NCBI GenBank assembly: GCA_004794785.1
Contig: SJOL01008365.1
Span: 262,480-326,479 of the forward strand
Length of the DNA stretch: 64,000 bases
Source: Opisthorchis felineus
Taxonomy: Eukaryota > Platyhelminthes > Trematoda > Opisthorchiida > Opisthorchiidae
Reading direction: 5' to 3'
Shown here in pieces: positions 24,501 to 35,285 of the stretch. A program made the translations under genes and the position numbers. Below the pieces are notes generated by a model. The model was given only the letters and a program-made list of their open reading frames with translations. It ran no database searches and was not told the origin of the DNA. The number at the start of each line of letters is the position of its first letter. Positions within the stretch are counted from its first letter, which is position 1.

Positions 24501-26747
24501 TAAAAAAACGACTACGCCGATGGACCGAAGTCCACGCCCTTTCGGACAAGCCGTTTAGCAACACTCATTGTTTGTAAAATACATATATTGCTATGGTTAG
24601 TGGGTGTTTTCAACCAATGCACACACTATCCCACCGTTGTGTATTCAATTCGAATGGGGTAGATGGACAGATGAATTGTCTATTGTCGCATTAATGCGTC
24701 TGTTTCCAAGATATTATCTCTGCAAGCGCCACCGCCCATGGATGCAAACGTGTTTTAATGTGTCTCCATGTCCCCAGGCATTTTGAAGTTTTGTGACATT
24801 TTATGTTGCTATCAATCAGTTGCCCCCAACATGGATGTACTGTATGTGTAGAACCGTTCGGTGGACGAAGATCAGCCCTGTCGAACGTTACCTAGTCATG
24901 TCCACTCCCTAATACACACAATTCTCCCCATAACTAACCGTTTGGGTGGTCTCGGCTGCTATTGTTTTTTACTGGTATCACTTCCATCAGAACAGTCAGA
25001 GTCACTATACCATCCTTATCACATCACGATCACCAACGCCATTTCTCCTGCCATCCGTAGAAGATTACCAGTGTCCAGTCTCTCAAACGTTGCCCGTAGA
25101 TATTGTCACATTCATCACCCCTGCGCTGGAACACTTTCCTATTACTCTGTGTACGGCATACATATGCTGTCCTCTGAGTCCTTCTCGTGCTGCGTATGTT
25201 AGTGTTTATCATTCTGATGTACGTTTCTCGTGCCTCCTCTTTTGCTCACGAGCTGCTTCCATCCCTTTCTATCAATGAGTGACCATCTTTCGCGGTGCTT
25301 TCCAACCTATCCATCAACCTGACACTCATACTTGGTCTGCGTGCGCACGTGCATTCACACTTATAAGAGGACGACACACTGGCGACAAAACAAGGGCGGA
25401 CAATAGTAGCACTTCAAACAGTTCTTACGCGAATCGTCTGTTTAATTTACTCAGCCCGAGATGCGCCGTATGGAGTGGGGTCACGCCCACTAAGCATCCA
25501 AGACTGGACCGCACACACAAACACACAGATAAACGTATGCATACCGCCCCCCTGCGTGTATCACAGAGCTGGGTCGTCGATCGGTTTGCACACGATGTCG
25601 TGCACTATAGCCCACTTCCACATTTTTGTGAGCACAAATGAACAAAAAACATTTGATTTTCCTAGAGAGGTTGATGAACACACTGATTAGTAATATTCAA
25701 ACAATTAGATCGTTTACCCTCTTTCCTTCAGTTCAGTGTTCTCTCTTATTTTGTTCAACAGCGGACAACTAGCTTGTGGCTAACTTACGCCAGGCCAGTT
25801 TGATTACGCGTACCAATGCAAACCGGATGCATACCTCAGTCCACTATACTGAAAGAATTTTCTGCGTGAATACCACGTCCTGACTTACGCTAACCACTTC
25901 AACACCGTTGCAGTAGGTCAGATATTGACATTATTGTGCCCACCTGTTTAAATTGTGGTACCTTCATGCCACCAAGGACTGATGAATTCAAACACCTGAT
26001 ATTATTTCTCATAACCACTTGGATTGAAATTGCACTGCACCTCAACCGCGTCCTCATATCGATGCAGACGAGTAAATACTATCGCATGGAGCAACAGAGA
26101 TCACAAGACGCGATAAGCGAAGCACCAGTTGGTATTGGAGACAGTTCATCTGGTCGCCATACAGATCATTCTTGTAACGGGAGCTGGCCAGCTAAAGTTG
26201 GAAGTTTGCTTCTGGCCCGACGGATAGCGGTATCAAATCCCTCGATCATGGGACATTAAAATGTAATATGACACACCACGCCCAAAACTTGACCGAAAGC
26301 CCAAAGGTTAAAAGCCTAATTGATCTGTGCCTCAGGACACCATGATTTCCATGGCTGATAATTTCTTATCTGCCCCACTCTACTTGACTCGTATCTAGTT
26401 GTTTTAAGTGTGATGTGGTTGTTGTTGTTAACCCCCTTCTGGAGGTTCGGTGCTGTGTCCCAACCCCTGGTTGTGCTGAGACAATTTAGTTCAACGAAGT
26501 TGTTTGTCCAGTTTAAGTTGCTGGTACGTCCGCGAATTTCTCCCAATGTTTCGCTTCAAACTGTGTCTTCTTCAAGGGTCAATTGGCTCGTGAATCTCAG
26601 ATAGCTCGTCAGTCTATATTTCCTTTCTTACGCGATAAAATCATAGGGCCAGTCGTTCCTTTCACCATAGACCCACTTCTAATGGTTCAGTAGGTGAAAA
26701 ATCCAATCGATAAGTAAACCCATAATTTGCAATAATATTATATTAAG

Positions 26748-26991
26748 CACAAAACAGTGAAAAGTCATCAAACAAAATTAGGGAGCCACCAAGTGCAGCC
26801 GTCTCATCGGAAGAGACATCAAAGATATTCTCCTACAATTTCACCACAAAACCTTTGAACGTCACATTCCTGCACGTTTATCAACCGTGTAGAATGCGCT
26901 TAGACTGACGTTTTCAGAACAGCCAATTCAGTTGTGTGATTAAAGGCGTTTACATCTTTTTATACTTGTGGTCGTGGTGTACCACACGGTC
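26748..26991 (+). mobile_element. Left arm of inverted element pair (unrecognised family)
   Basis: This arm is the reverse complement of 28075-28299 at roughly four matches in five by eye, from CACAAAACAGTG through GTACCACACGGTC. On the plus strand it holds a short frame, 26782-26889, ending TAG at 26890-26892. Its 36 codons begin GATKCSRL and end IPARLSTV. The opposite arm holds the same peptide with 28 of 36 residues identical and the same stop position. It therefore looks like the C-terminal end and 3' untranslated part of a transposon protein. I do not recognise the family. Confidence 0.7.
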
Positions 26992-28074
26992 AGCATTGCA
27001 AGCTGACCAATCGAATTCCCTCACGGATAAATGAGGAGCCATCCCCTGATGGTGAGATAGATGTGAACGCTTGCGTTGTCTCAGTCAAGCGTGTTACGGT
27101 TCCTGTGACTGGTGACAATAAGTAGTCGTATTAGGTATTCCGTTTTTTATGTGTGAATCAGAGTATCATGGTACATTCAGTTTTATTGGTTCGTTCATCT
27201 AGCTTACTAGAAATACTCCCCTTTCAACTGCGGATTCATCGAATTCAAGAAGGTTGTGCTTATTTGTCGAAATACCCTCAGCTGCAACTTACATTGGCGT
27301 TAGCGAGAGACTTCATTGGATCTCGCGCTCACTATATTTTTAGCTGAATGTGTGGCACAAAGACACGGTATTCGAGTTATCGCAGTATGATTACTATGGT
27401 ACATCAAGAGGTGTGCTTGCTTTCAAGATAGCCATGAATCACGTTTAAAGAATTCTTGAGGTGCCCACAATTCTGAACCAAGAGGAAGTGAGGAGTCATT
27501 TTCACCTCAAACAGCAGCGTTTTAAACCTCTCTGAGCTTGGCCCAAATCTTCTATTACAAGTATCATTGAGAGTGATAAAAATGCGCCCATATAGATTGA
27601 TCCGGTACATGGGAATATTGAAAGCTTGGGATCTACACAGATATTAGTAAGCGTTCCGTTAGCAGTCAGGAAGCGCTTGTATAATCATTTGATCAACAAT
27701 GGTAGGTCGTCAACACGAATATGAGACATTAAAATATGGTCGATATAACTCAGAACAGCTCTTCTTGGGGTGCAACAAAGTACGCACATTCAGCTGAAGA
27801 ATATTATCAACGAAACAACCGAGGGAAATTCATCCAAGTCCCCCGTCAAAAGCAACTTAACTTGCAAATAATTGGTTGTTGTAAAATACGCACAGCTTGG
27901 TGATCCAGTAACACATGGGCTTGATAAAGATTCTAGGCCTACCTGATGGACCGCAAGAAGGATGAAACCGATGGTGGACTATCTACAGTTTTCTCATCCT
28001 CACGGGATAATGTCTGCCCTGCCCGTTAAAGAGTTTGACTGACCAGCTCGTACTGCTGACTCTCACCCGAGCAG

Positions 28075-28299
28075 GACCCTGTGGTATACCACGGAGACAA
28101 GTATTAAAAAAGGATGCAAACGCTGTTCTGAAGACGTCAGTCAATGTGCATTCTACACGGTAGTTAAACGTGCAGGAATGCGACTTTCAAAGGCTTTGTG
28201 GTGAAATGGTAGGAGAATATCTTCGATATCATTTCCGACGAGACGGCTGCATTTGGTGGCTCCATACTTTTGTCGTGATGACTTTCCACTGTTTTGTGT
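28075..28299 (-). mobile_element. Right arm of inverted element pair (unrecognised family)
   Basis: This is the partner of 26748-26991 in opposite orientation, about 1.1 kb away. On the minus strand the frame 28263-28156, stop at 28155-28153, encodes 36 residues beginning GATKCSRL and ending IPARLTTV. The open frame continues further upstream on the minus strand (to 28353, including GKSSRQKY), where the left arm has stops. The right arm is thus the better preserved copy. Similarity continues past the stop codon for about 80 bases. Confidence 0.7.
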
Positions 28300-29449
28300 T
28301 TTACCTCGGTTGATCAATGTGATGTTCTTGCAACTTACGGATTTACTTCCCAATTGGATTTGTCGCCTACTGACCGAAACTTATTGAACTCCTTCCATTG
28401 GAAGTGGTTCTATGGTGAAGCGAACGACTGCTCCCACAATTTTATCACGTTGGTTGACTGCGTGCGTGCACGAGTTGGCAGGGCATGGTTTCCCGTGACG
28501 GAAAAAGTGGAACCATCCCACATTTAAGGAGACTTGTGAATCAGTTATTTATCTCCTCCCCATCCCTATTATTTTCTGAAGCGCTCACTAGCGCTCTAGC
28601 AGTCCTCCAGGTGCCAACCATAGCAACCAGGACAAGATTGTCCTCTGGCCGCCAACTTCCGGTGCGAAATGCTAATTTGGGAAGCGGGATAACCGCATAC
28701 TCGGCTCAGACCCGCTTGCACTAGCGTTGCGTGCATGCTTGTGTGTTTGCGGTCGTTTGATGCCTGCTGACCTGCGCAGCATGGTGTGATTGTGTGTGGT
28801 GTTTTCCCGTCATTGCGCTTCTGCGAACACGCCCACACACACGTGCTCGCAGCTGCAACAGATGAACCATATCTTTGCTTTCCGGTCCCGTGTGTGTGTG
28901 ACCGTACTTGTCAATCACGTGTAACTCTGTCTACTAATAGACCACCAACTAATCCCATTGCTAGAAAAGGCCCTGAGCCAGGGGTGTCTTAGTGGCTTGC
29001 TACTCCGCTTGCCCTCACTTCTAATACTCACCCACGCGGCACCACCCCACATAGCTTTGCGCTTCATTTAGGAAACAGCCTTGCGTTGGTTAGCCTGAGC
29101 CCCAAATCCCTCTAGCACGGGCAAACAAGATCCTGGACAAACATCCCCCATTAGATTAGTTTTTGTGCGCCTATGCAGGTTGGTCCGTTTTCTGCAACGA
29201 ACATCCGCCCTCTGTCTTGCTCATTCATTTTTCTTAGGGTTAAAAAATAGATCTGAACTACAAAGTAGGACCTTATAGGTGTTTTGTTTGTACTTTTATC
29301 TGGTTCTTTAGGAGTATCGGACTCCACTCCTACGGTAAATCCAACACACGTAAAACCATTCAGCGTTGACGGTATGGAACAAAGTGTCATCTGTAAACTT
29401 ATATTCGGGGCCGTTGGATTGTTCTACTAGACCGGCTTCACATCTTCAC

Positions 29450-31540
29450 TCATCATCATCATCATCATCATCATAATCAGCTGTAAGAAACGCGTGCTTG
29501 TCACACAGTGGTTATAGCTGACACAGTTTCGTTCACCGATGATTTGGGGAGGTGGGGTAGATAGCTGCACATTGCAGGCGTAAATACAGGGTTGTCAGTG
29601 GACTCTTAATTGGGGAGATTGGTAGGGGATCTATGCACTGAAGGCAATAGCTTGGATGCACCATTAAGGGCGCGACTGGGCCATGTCTGACAATGTCTTT
29701 AATCATCGATGTGTCCCCTCTCGGGGTCCCCGCCCAGGGAGATTGCAATGACCAGCGCAGCCGATTTTTTTGGTAATGGCTTCCATACCTCACTGCCAAG
29801 TCAGTGTTTGACCTCCCATGGCTCGTTCCCACCCTTCATGTGGTTGTGCGAAAAAAGTCCTTCGAGGAAGTCGATCGACTAGCATACGGAGCTCGTGACC
29901 AAGCCAACGCAACCTGTGGAGTGTGATCAGTTCATCTATCGTGAGCGAGATACTTTTTCCGAAAACTATTCGACGTATTCGAGAATTACTGATCCGGTGT
30001 TCCCACCAAACTCAGACAATGCTCCGAAGACATCGACGGTCAAACACTGGAAGAGTTTTGACGTCAGCAACGCACAGCACCCCGGGTTTTCGCATTGTAA
30101 ACTCGACACTTGATGGATAAGCTGGTATCACGCCTACGCCACAGGTGATGCAGTTTCACGAAAGCTGCTTTGGCCTTCTCAATCCGAATGGAAATAACAT
30201 CTTTCGCGAGACCACCGGAACTGATACAGCTGCCCAGGTAGACAAATTTTTCTGCTACCTCAATCGGCTCATCCGCAAGCATAAGGTTAGGGTTCGAGCC
30301 CACCCTGTCTTCCAGCGCTACTTCACACTTTGCCAGTATGAAACGCATGCCAAACGGTGAGCCAGGATTATTTAAATTATCTACTATTGTTTGCACTAGG
30401 ACGACGTCAAATCCAAGAAGAGCTATGTCGTCTGCGTACTCGATATTTGTGAGTGACTGCACCGGGATCACTTGGACCCCACAGGTATTACAGGCTGGTA
30501 GTGATTCTTCCATTGATGAAGTTGCCTAATACCACTTGATGTTGTTTACTCAGGCGAAAGCCTCTCGTAGATCTTTACACGTCCGCCGGAGTTGGAGTAC
30601 ACTGCCTTAAGGAGGGTCAAGAATTTATGGGGGACACCTTTGCTCCACAGACAGTTCCATAGTGTCTGATGGTCCACTGAGTCAAAGTCATCTTTTAAGT
30701 CAAGGAAAACCACCATTGTTGGTTTCTGGAAGTAGTGTCTCTGTTCCAGAATCTATCGGAGGGTAAAAATATGATCCATGCATCCTCTTGCAGGACGGAA
30801 CCCAGCTTGGTATTCACGTACCTTACTCTTCCTATGTTCAGTCAACCTTCGGAAGATAAGACCACAGAGCACCTTCGATGCTTCCGCTCCCCCTGTTTGA
30901 AGATAGGAATAATTGTTGACACGCCTCATTCTACAAGCACTTTCTCTTTGCTCCACATCGCGCTAATGAGCTTTGTTAGATGGGTCACCAGGGGTTCTCC
31001 GCCTTCTTTGAAGAGAGCTGGATACAGACCGTCCGGTCCTGGCGCCTTCTCACGTTTCAGTACGGATATTTCTTACTTTATTTCTTCTTCCGACAAGCGA
31101 TAAGGTTTACATTCCATTCGGCCGTATACACTATCTGCAAAGGCTGTGTTGCAAGAGACCAGCTAAACTGTTCTTCGAAGTGTTTGGCCCATCTTTCCAG
31201 TCGAGTGAATTAATGAGCCGCCTATTTTACTTATCGTCTGACTGACCGTTGCTTTCCTAGGGCCAGTCGGTCGTATCAGTTGGTATAAGGCACGGCTGTT
31301 TCCCGTAGCAAAAGTCTTCTCCATCTCCCGCGCTTTCGATGTCCACCAGAGCCTTCACTATTTGGCGTTTGAGAGATTTGCACGCGCCTTCGTACTTTCT
31401 GGTATGGATTTCCTGGCATCAATCATGGATAGCGATCTCGACGACATCCAGTGGTCTTGTGGTCGAATCGGTGAAGTCGGACAGACAGCACTGAACGCCG
31501 CTAACATAGCTCCTTTCACATTTTGCCATGCTTCATCCAC
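29450..31540 (-). mobile_element. RTE-like LINE, reverse transcriptase region and 3' end (defective)
   Basis: Minus-strand translations give the ordered landmarks of a non-LTR retrotransposon. A pre-RT block (DEAWQNVKGAMLAAF, then IDARKS) lies near 31400-31540. It is followed by EKAPGPDGLYPALFKEGG near 31000-31080 and VREYQAGFRPARGCMDHI near 30770-30830. FLDLKDDFDSVD, the first catalytic-Asp box, is near 30655-30710, and YADDIALLGF has its YADD at 30438-30427. YLGSCISSGG and LWRRRDTSLS follow, then CLRSI, LRWLGHELRM and GQTLTW. The element ends with an ATG triplet run (29453-29475, seen as CAT on the plus strand); simple-repeat 3' ends are known for the RTE clade. Several frameshifts and stops are present. 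Part of the box between the two catalytic motifs is missing after GIRQ (about 30530), so it cannot encode an active enzyme. The family resembles the SR2 type of schistosomes; clade assignment is by eye. Confidence 0.85.
29453..29475. repeat. CAT/ATG triplet run at LINE 3' end
   Basis: A short perfect triplet run marking the 3' terminus of the minus-strand RTE-like element. The same kind of run ends the copy at 34240-34440. Confidence 0.85.
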
Positions 31541-32340
31541 GTGCTCGCTATCAGTACAATATTGATTTACTGAAGAGAATTGTTGAGCTGGCTCAGATCG
31601 ATACTATTGATCTATGGCAGTTCTTCGAGGATGGTGAATTGGCATGCTTCTTGCTGACTTGCGAGGACCTGAAGGGAAACGAACTGTCATGCGTGCACAT
31701 ACCATGGCGTGATCGGAATTAGATTGTGTGCCCCAACTTCTGACTCAAAAGTCTGACCCGCGAGGCAGAGGGCAGTTGGGTTTTCTGTTGGACCGTTGCG
31801 GATGCCGAGGACTCAATATTTTCACCTGCTAGGCTGCTGGGGGTTAGCCTGGCCCGAGGAAGCGGGGAGTAAGGCATTACTGTCTCATTCCTGATGCGGC
31901 TGCACACAGCAGATGCCTTTTGAGCAGCATCGGACTCTGGTTTTAAAAATATTTCGACTGTACTGAATAATGCGCCGGCGGTCACGGTCAACCGTTGGGC
32001 GATCGGAGTGTGCAGTTTTTAGGGCCAACCTTTTCTAAGCCGTCCTTCCTCGGTGAAATGCAACATCGTTGCTTCCATGAATACGGAGATGCTGGTCGCC
32101 TGGGGGAAACCACTTACGCCCTTCACTTTCATATTGCAGAGGACAGTACGAATTTCCCCCCAGACCGCCTCGTAATCGCCTCGTTGTACGAGGTTCCGCT
32201 GCTCTTGGTCTGATCGCTCTCCTTTGGTCTTCCTGGCATGGTTGCTCCTTGTGGAACGAAGTTTCAGCCAGTGTAGCCCGCGGGATGATTGCAGTACTCA
32301 AGGCCGACCACCTCGTCAAGGTGACAGTTCAACTTAGTAG
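31541..32340 (-). mobile_element. Probable upstream (5') part of the RTE-like LINE
   Basis: This region directly precedes the LINE coding region on its strand and has minus-strand open frames of 90 and 94 codons (31991-31719, 32319-32035). The more upstream one includes ATLAETSFHKEQPCQEDQ, which reads like retrotransposon sequence, but I see no certain endonuclease motif. The boundary and even membership are inference; it could be a separate repeat into which the LINE inserted. Confidence 0.4.
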
Positions 32341-34239
32341 GACCACGCCCCACAAGTGAACTAACGCCACTTTAAAGTTCGCTTGGGACCGGCTGTACAG
32401 CTGTAGGTAGATATGCGAATCGTCCTCCAGGAAACTGCTTTCGAACAACTTTCATTTTACTGAAAACGGACAAACCCCATTTTGTCAGGTTCTGAAGGAG
32501 AGCTACATTTTTAGACCCAGAAGTCCTCCCTCCACTCCCTGCCGAACAAAGCCGACTCATGAATTGATTGATTGATTTGCAGTCCTCACATGTTCTTATT
32601 TGCACAGGAACAACACCATCATGAGCCGTCTCTATCCTTACGAGCGCTCTTTCAAATCCAGTAAGTGTTTCTGGGCTCTAGGAGCACTATAGCTCAATGC
32701 CTACTTACAATGTGCATGGGCTCATGGACTTCATCACGACGTCAGGTTCTAGTAATTCACTACCATGGCCATCAGTTCCAGGAAATGTATGGTTTTGTGT
32801 TCACCCGGTCACATGAAAGATGACACCTTCAGATAAGACACAAACAAAAGTGGCCTGTTAAAGGATGGCCATTCTTTCTGGTGGTTTCCCTAGAATGGGA
32901 TAACCTTCCCTTGATATAACAAACTACTCACGATTTTTAACTGGATGTATTTCGCTAACTAAGACAACCGTTTCCTCAGGATGTTATGCGTTGTTGAGTC
33001 CTCGGAAGCAATCTATTCCACATGGACTGGAAGGCAGCACATAATAGTAGCGTGTGCACTCCAGACTAATTGCTATTATAAGGTCTGGTAGTTGGTACAC
33101 TACCTTCGTTCGATTCTAAAAGGACCGGTTCTCAGAGTGGTCACTCTTTTTTGGTATGTTAAAGTCTCTATTAGTATTTAGCAGCTGGCCGAAAGGAATC
33201 CTTTTTCAGGTATATCCACGTGATCTCCACATGGAGTCCAATCTGGAAGTTGTGCCATACAGAGGAAATCATTATATTGGACTGCTAACCACCTCGTTTG
33301 TTTAGACACAGACGCACTTGGTACCAGGAAATAAGAAAGTCTGATTTTTTTAGATGCCGCTTTACGTCTCGGAGATTTTGCTCTTTTTGTCCTTTTTTAT
33401 GAGGTCAATTTCATGTCAAATCTCAGGGTACTGGGCCCGATAGTCTTATTTGGGGGGGGGGTATTTCTTTGATAGGCTTGGCCTTCACAAACATTTGTTT
33501 TCAGACGCACCAGGTCATACCTGCACATACTGATGCGACTTTAACTTCCAAGTCTATAAGTTGCTTTTGTTTGAAAGGCTGATTGACTGGTGAATTATAC
33601 TGCCCCATTCAATCTAGGTTCGATGACACTAAGTTACCACAAGGACTTACCATAACGGTTCGTTTTTTCTGCTCAATATTTTGTATCGGCCTATTTCGGA
33701 TACTGTTGTTGACATAGCTCCACTGCCTTCTGTTCCAAACTAAACTGACTCGCCTCATATATTTTATGAACAGCAACATACAAGCGGAACGATCCCGCAT
33801 CCAAACTGGAAGTGTTACCGAACTTTTTCTCACAAATATGCGCGTAAATCCCCACACACACACACACATCATGGTGAGTGACCTGGTTCCCCTGGTGCTG
33901 TTTCTTGTCCATGATTTCGGAGTGAACTTAAGCCTCACCGGTATGTGATTTGTTCGAAAAATCTGATTACTGTTGAAAATTCAGGCAGTTTCATCTGAAT
34001 CACCATCGCTCTTTGCGAAACATCTGATGATGTGCGCCGTTAGTTTGCAGCTTGACCGGATGTTTACTATGAAGATGGGGTCATATCCCGAAAAGCTTAA
34101 CCACACCAGACTTTTCGTGTTTATTGGGATAGTCAGCTACCTGTGTGTGATCCCTCTGTTCCTGAATTTATTCTAGAATACGTGACGTGGTCGACACAGA
34201 GTGAACATGTCTTTGCACTATTCCTAACATATGATACTG
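32341..34239. other. Non-coding DNA, nothing recognised
   Basis: Only short open frames are present. A nine-base G homopolymer lies near 33453-33461 and a CA run near 33851-33868. No exon, transposon domain or RNA gene can be supported. Confidence 0.45.
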
Positions 34240-34440
34240 AGGCTATATATTCCATCACGCGCCGAGGACGTCAAACGACTTTCAGTGTTTGACCATCGAT
34301 GTCTTCGGAGCATTGCCCGGCCTCCAGTACGCAGCTACCTACCCCACCTCCCCAAATCATTGGTGAACGAAACGGTGGCAGCCACAAACACTGTACAGGT
34401 ACTCGGTTCTTACAGCAGATGATGATGGTGATGATGATGA
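34240..34440 (+). mobile_element. RTE-like LINE copy with internal deletion
   Basis: The first part encodes AEDVKRLSVFDHRCLRSIA, matching the minus-strand LINE near 30016-30060 (DVKTLPVFDRRCLRSI). The sequence then jumps directly to the family's 3' untranslated end. That end reads GCAGCTACCTACCCCACCTC then CCCAAATCATTGGTGAACGA, against GCAGCTATCTACCCCACCTC then CCCAAATCATCGGTGAACGA in the larger copy. It finishes with a GAT-type triplet run. About 445 bases present in the larger copy between these points are absent. It shows where the element's true 3' end lies. It is non-functional. Confidence 0.75.
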
Positions 34441-35104
34441 TTGCGCATGTTTCAGACCCTTTTATTTGCCTGACGATACTGACTGATAAGTCGTTCACCA
34501 TGCCATTTGATGCTTAGCCACCACCAAGGTGCATTAAGTTCCGAAAGATGCGCATGGCCCAATCACCTTTAGTATGTATACCAAAGTAGGCTGTGAGTTC
34601 CTGTGGACATTCGTACATATGTCTGGTCAGTAACGTTATTGGCCCACTTCACTGAAGTCCCTCCGTGACCCTGTCACATTAGATAACCTGAGCCTTCAAA
34701 TAATGGACACTGGAACCTTCCAAAAGCCTCGATCAGTGGTTCTAGCTCAAGTTATTGTGAGCCTCCTCACCACGCTCCTCAGATGTACGTTCTCATTTGA
34801 GGTCATTATGGAGCAACATACTCAAAAGATATAATCTAAGGCATAATGTGCCCATCTGCTTTCTTTAGAGTCAAAAGTGGATTCATTATTTCTACGAGCG
34901 CTGGTGTCAACTCAGCTCGAGGATCTGGTTAATTTGGCTCCGCCGCTGAATAGCGCTGCAAGTTGGCTGCCTATCTGTTGCATCTCCAATAATTTATACT
35001 TTCAGATTTTCTTTCGGGAGCGCTTTTTCTCGAAAACACGCATAGGCATCGTTTAACTACCTGCGACGGATATATAACGGGTCCACACAGTTACCATCAG
35101 TAGC

Positions 35105-35285
35105 GAATCAAATGCTTCCGGTGCCTAGCTGCCATGCCACCTGAAGGAAGCATTAGGGCTGGGATACTGCCAGGTCGCCCAAGCCTAGACAGAGGAAGTC
35201 GAGAGGCAGAGGTCGGGTTCGAACCACGGACCTTCCGGTCAGTAAATTCACGCTCTAACCACTTGAGCCATCTCTCCTGCCTTTG
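35105..35285 (-). mobile_element. tRNA-derived SINE
   Basis: The minus strand shows a polymerase III internal promoter. The A box is TGGCTCAAGTGG at 35270-35259, followed by TTAGAGCG, and the B box is GGTTCGAACCC at 35225-35215, about 35 bases apart as in tRNA genes. The body continues to about 35105 and contains GGCAGTATCCCAGCCC and TGGCAGCTAGGCACCGG. A long open frame runs through it. Peptides such as WLKWLEREFTDRKVRGSNP are ones I recall from liver-fluke gene predictions; this is unverified, and they are almost certainly translated SINE rather than a protein. The tRNA-like head lacks a convincing full cloverleaf, so it is not a functional tRNA. Confidence 0.82.

Noticed and set aside
35215..35270. 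Functional tRNA gene
   Set aside because: A and B boxes are present but the surrounding sequence does not fold into a convincing cloverleaf and continues into a SINE body.
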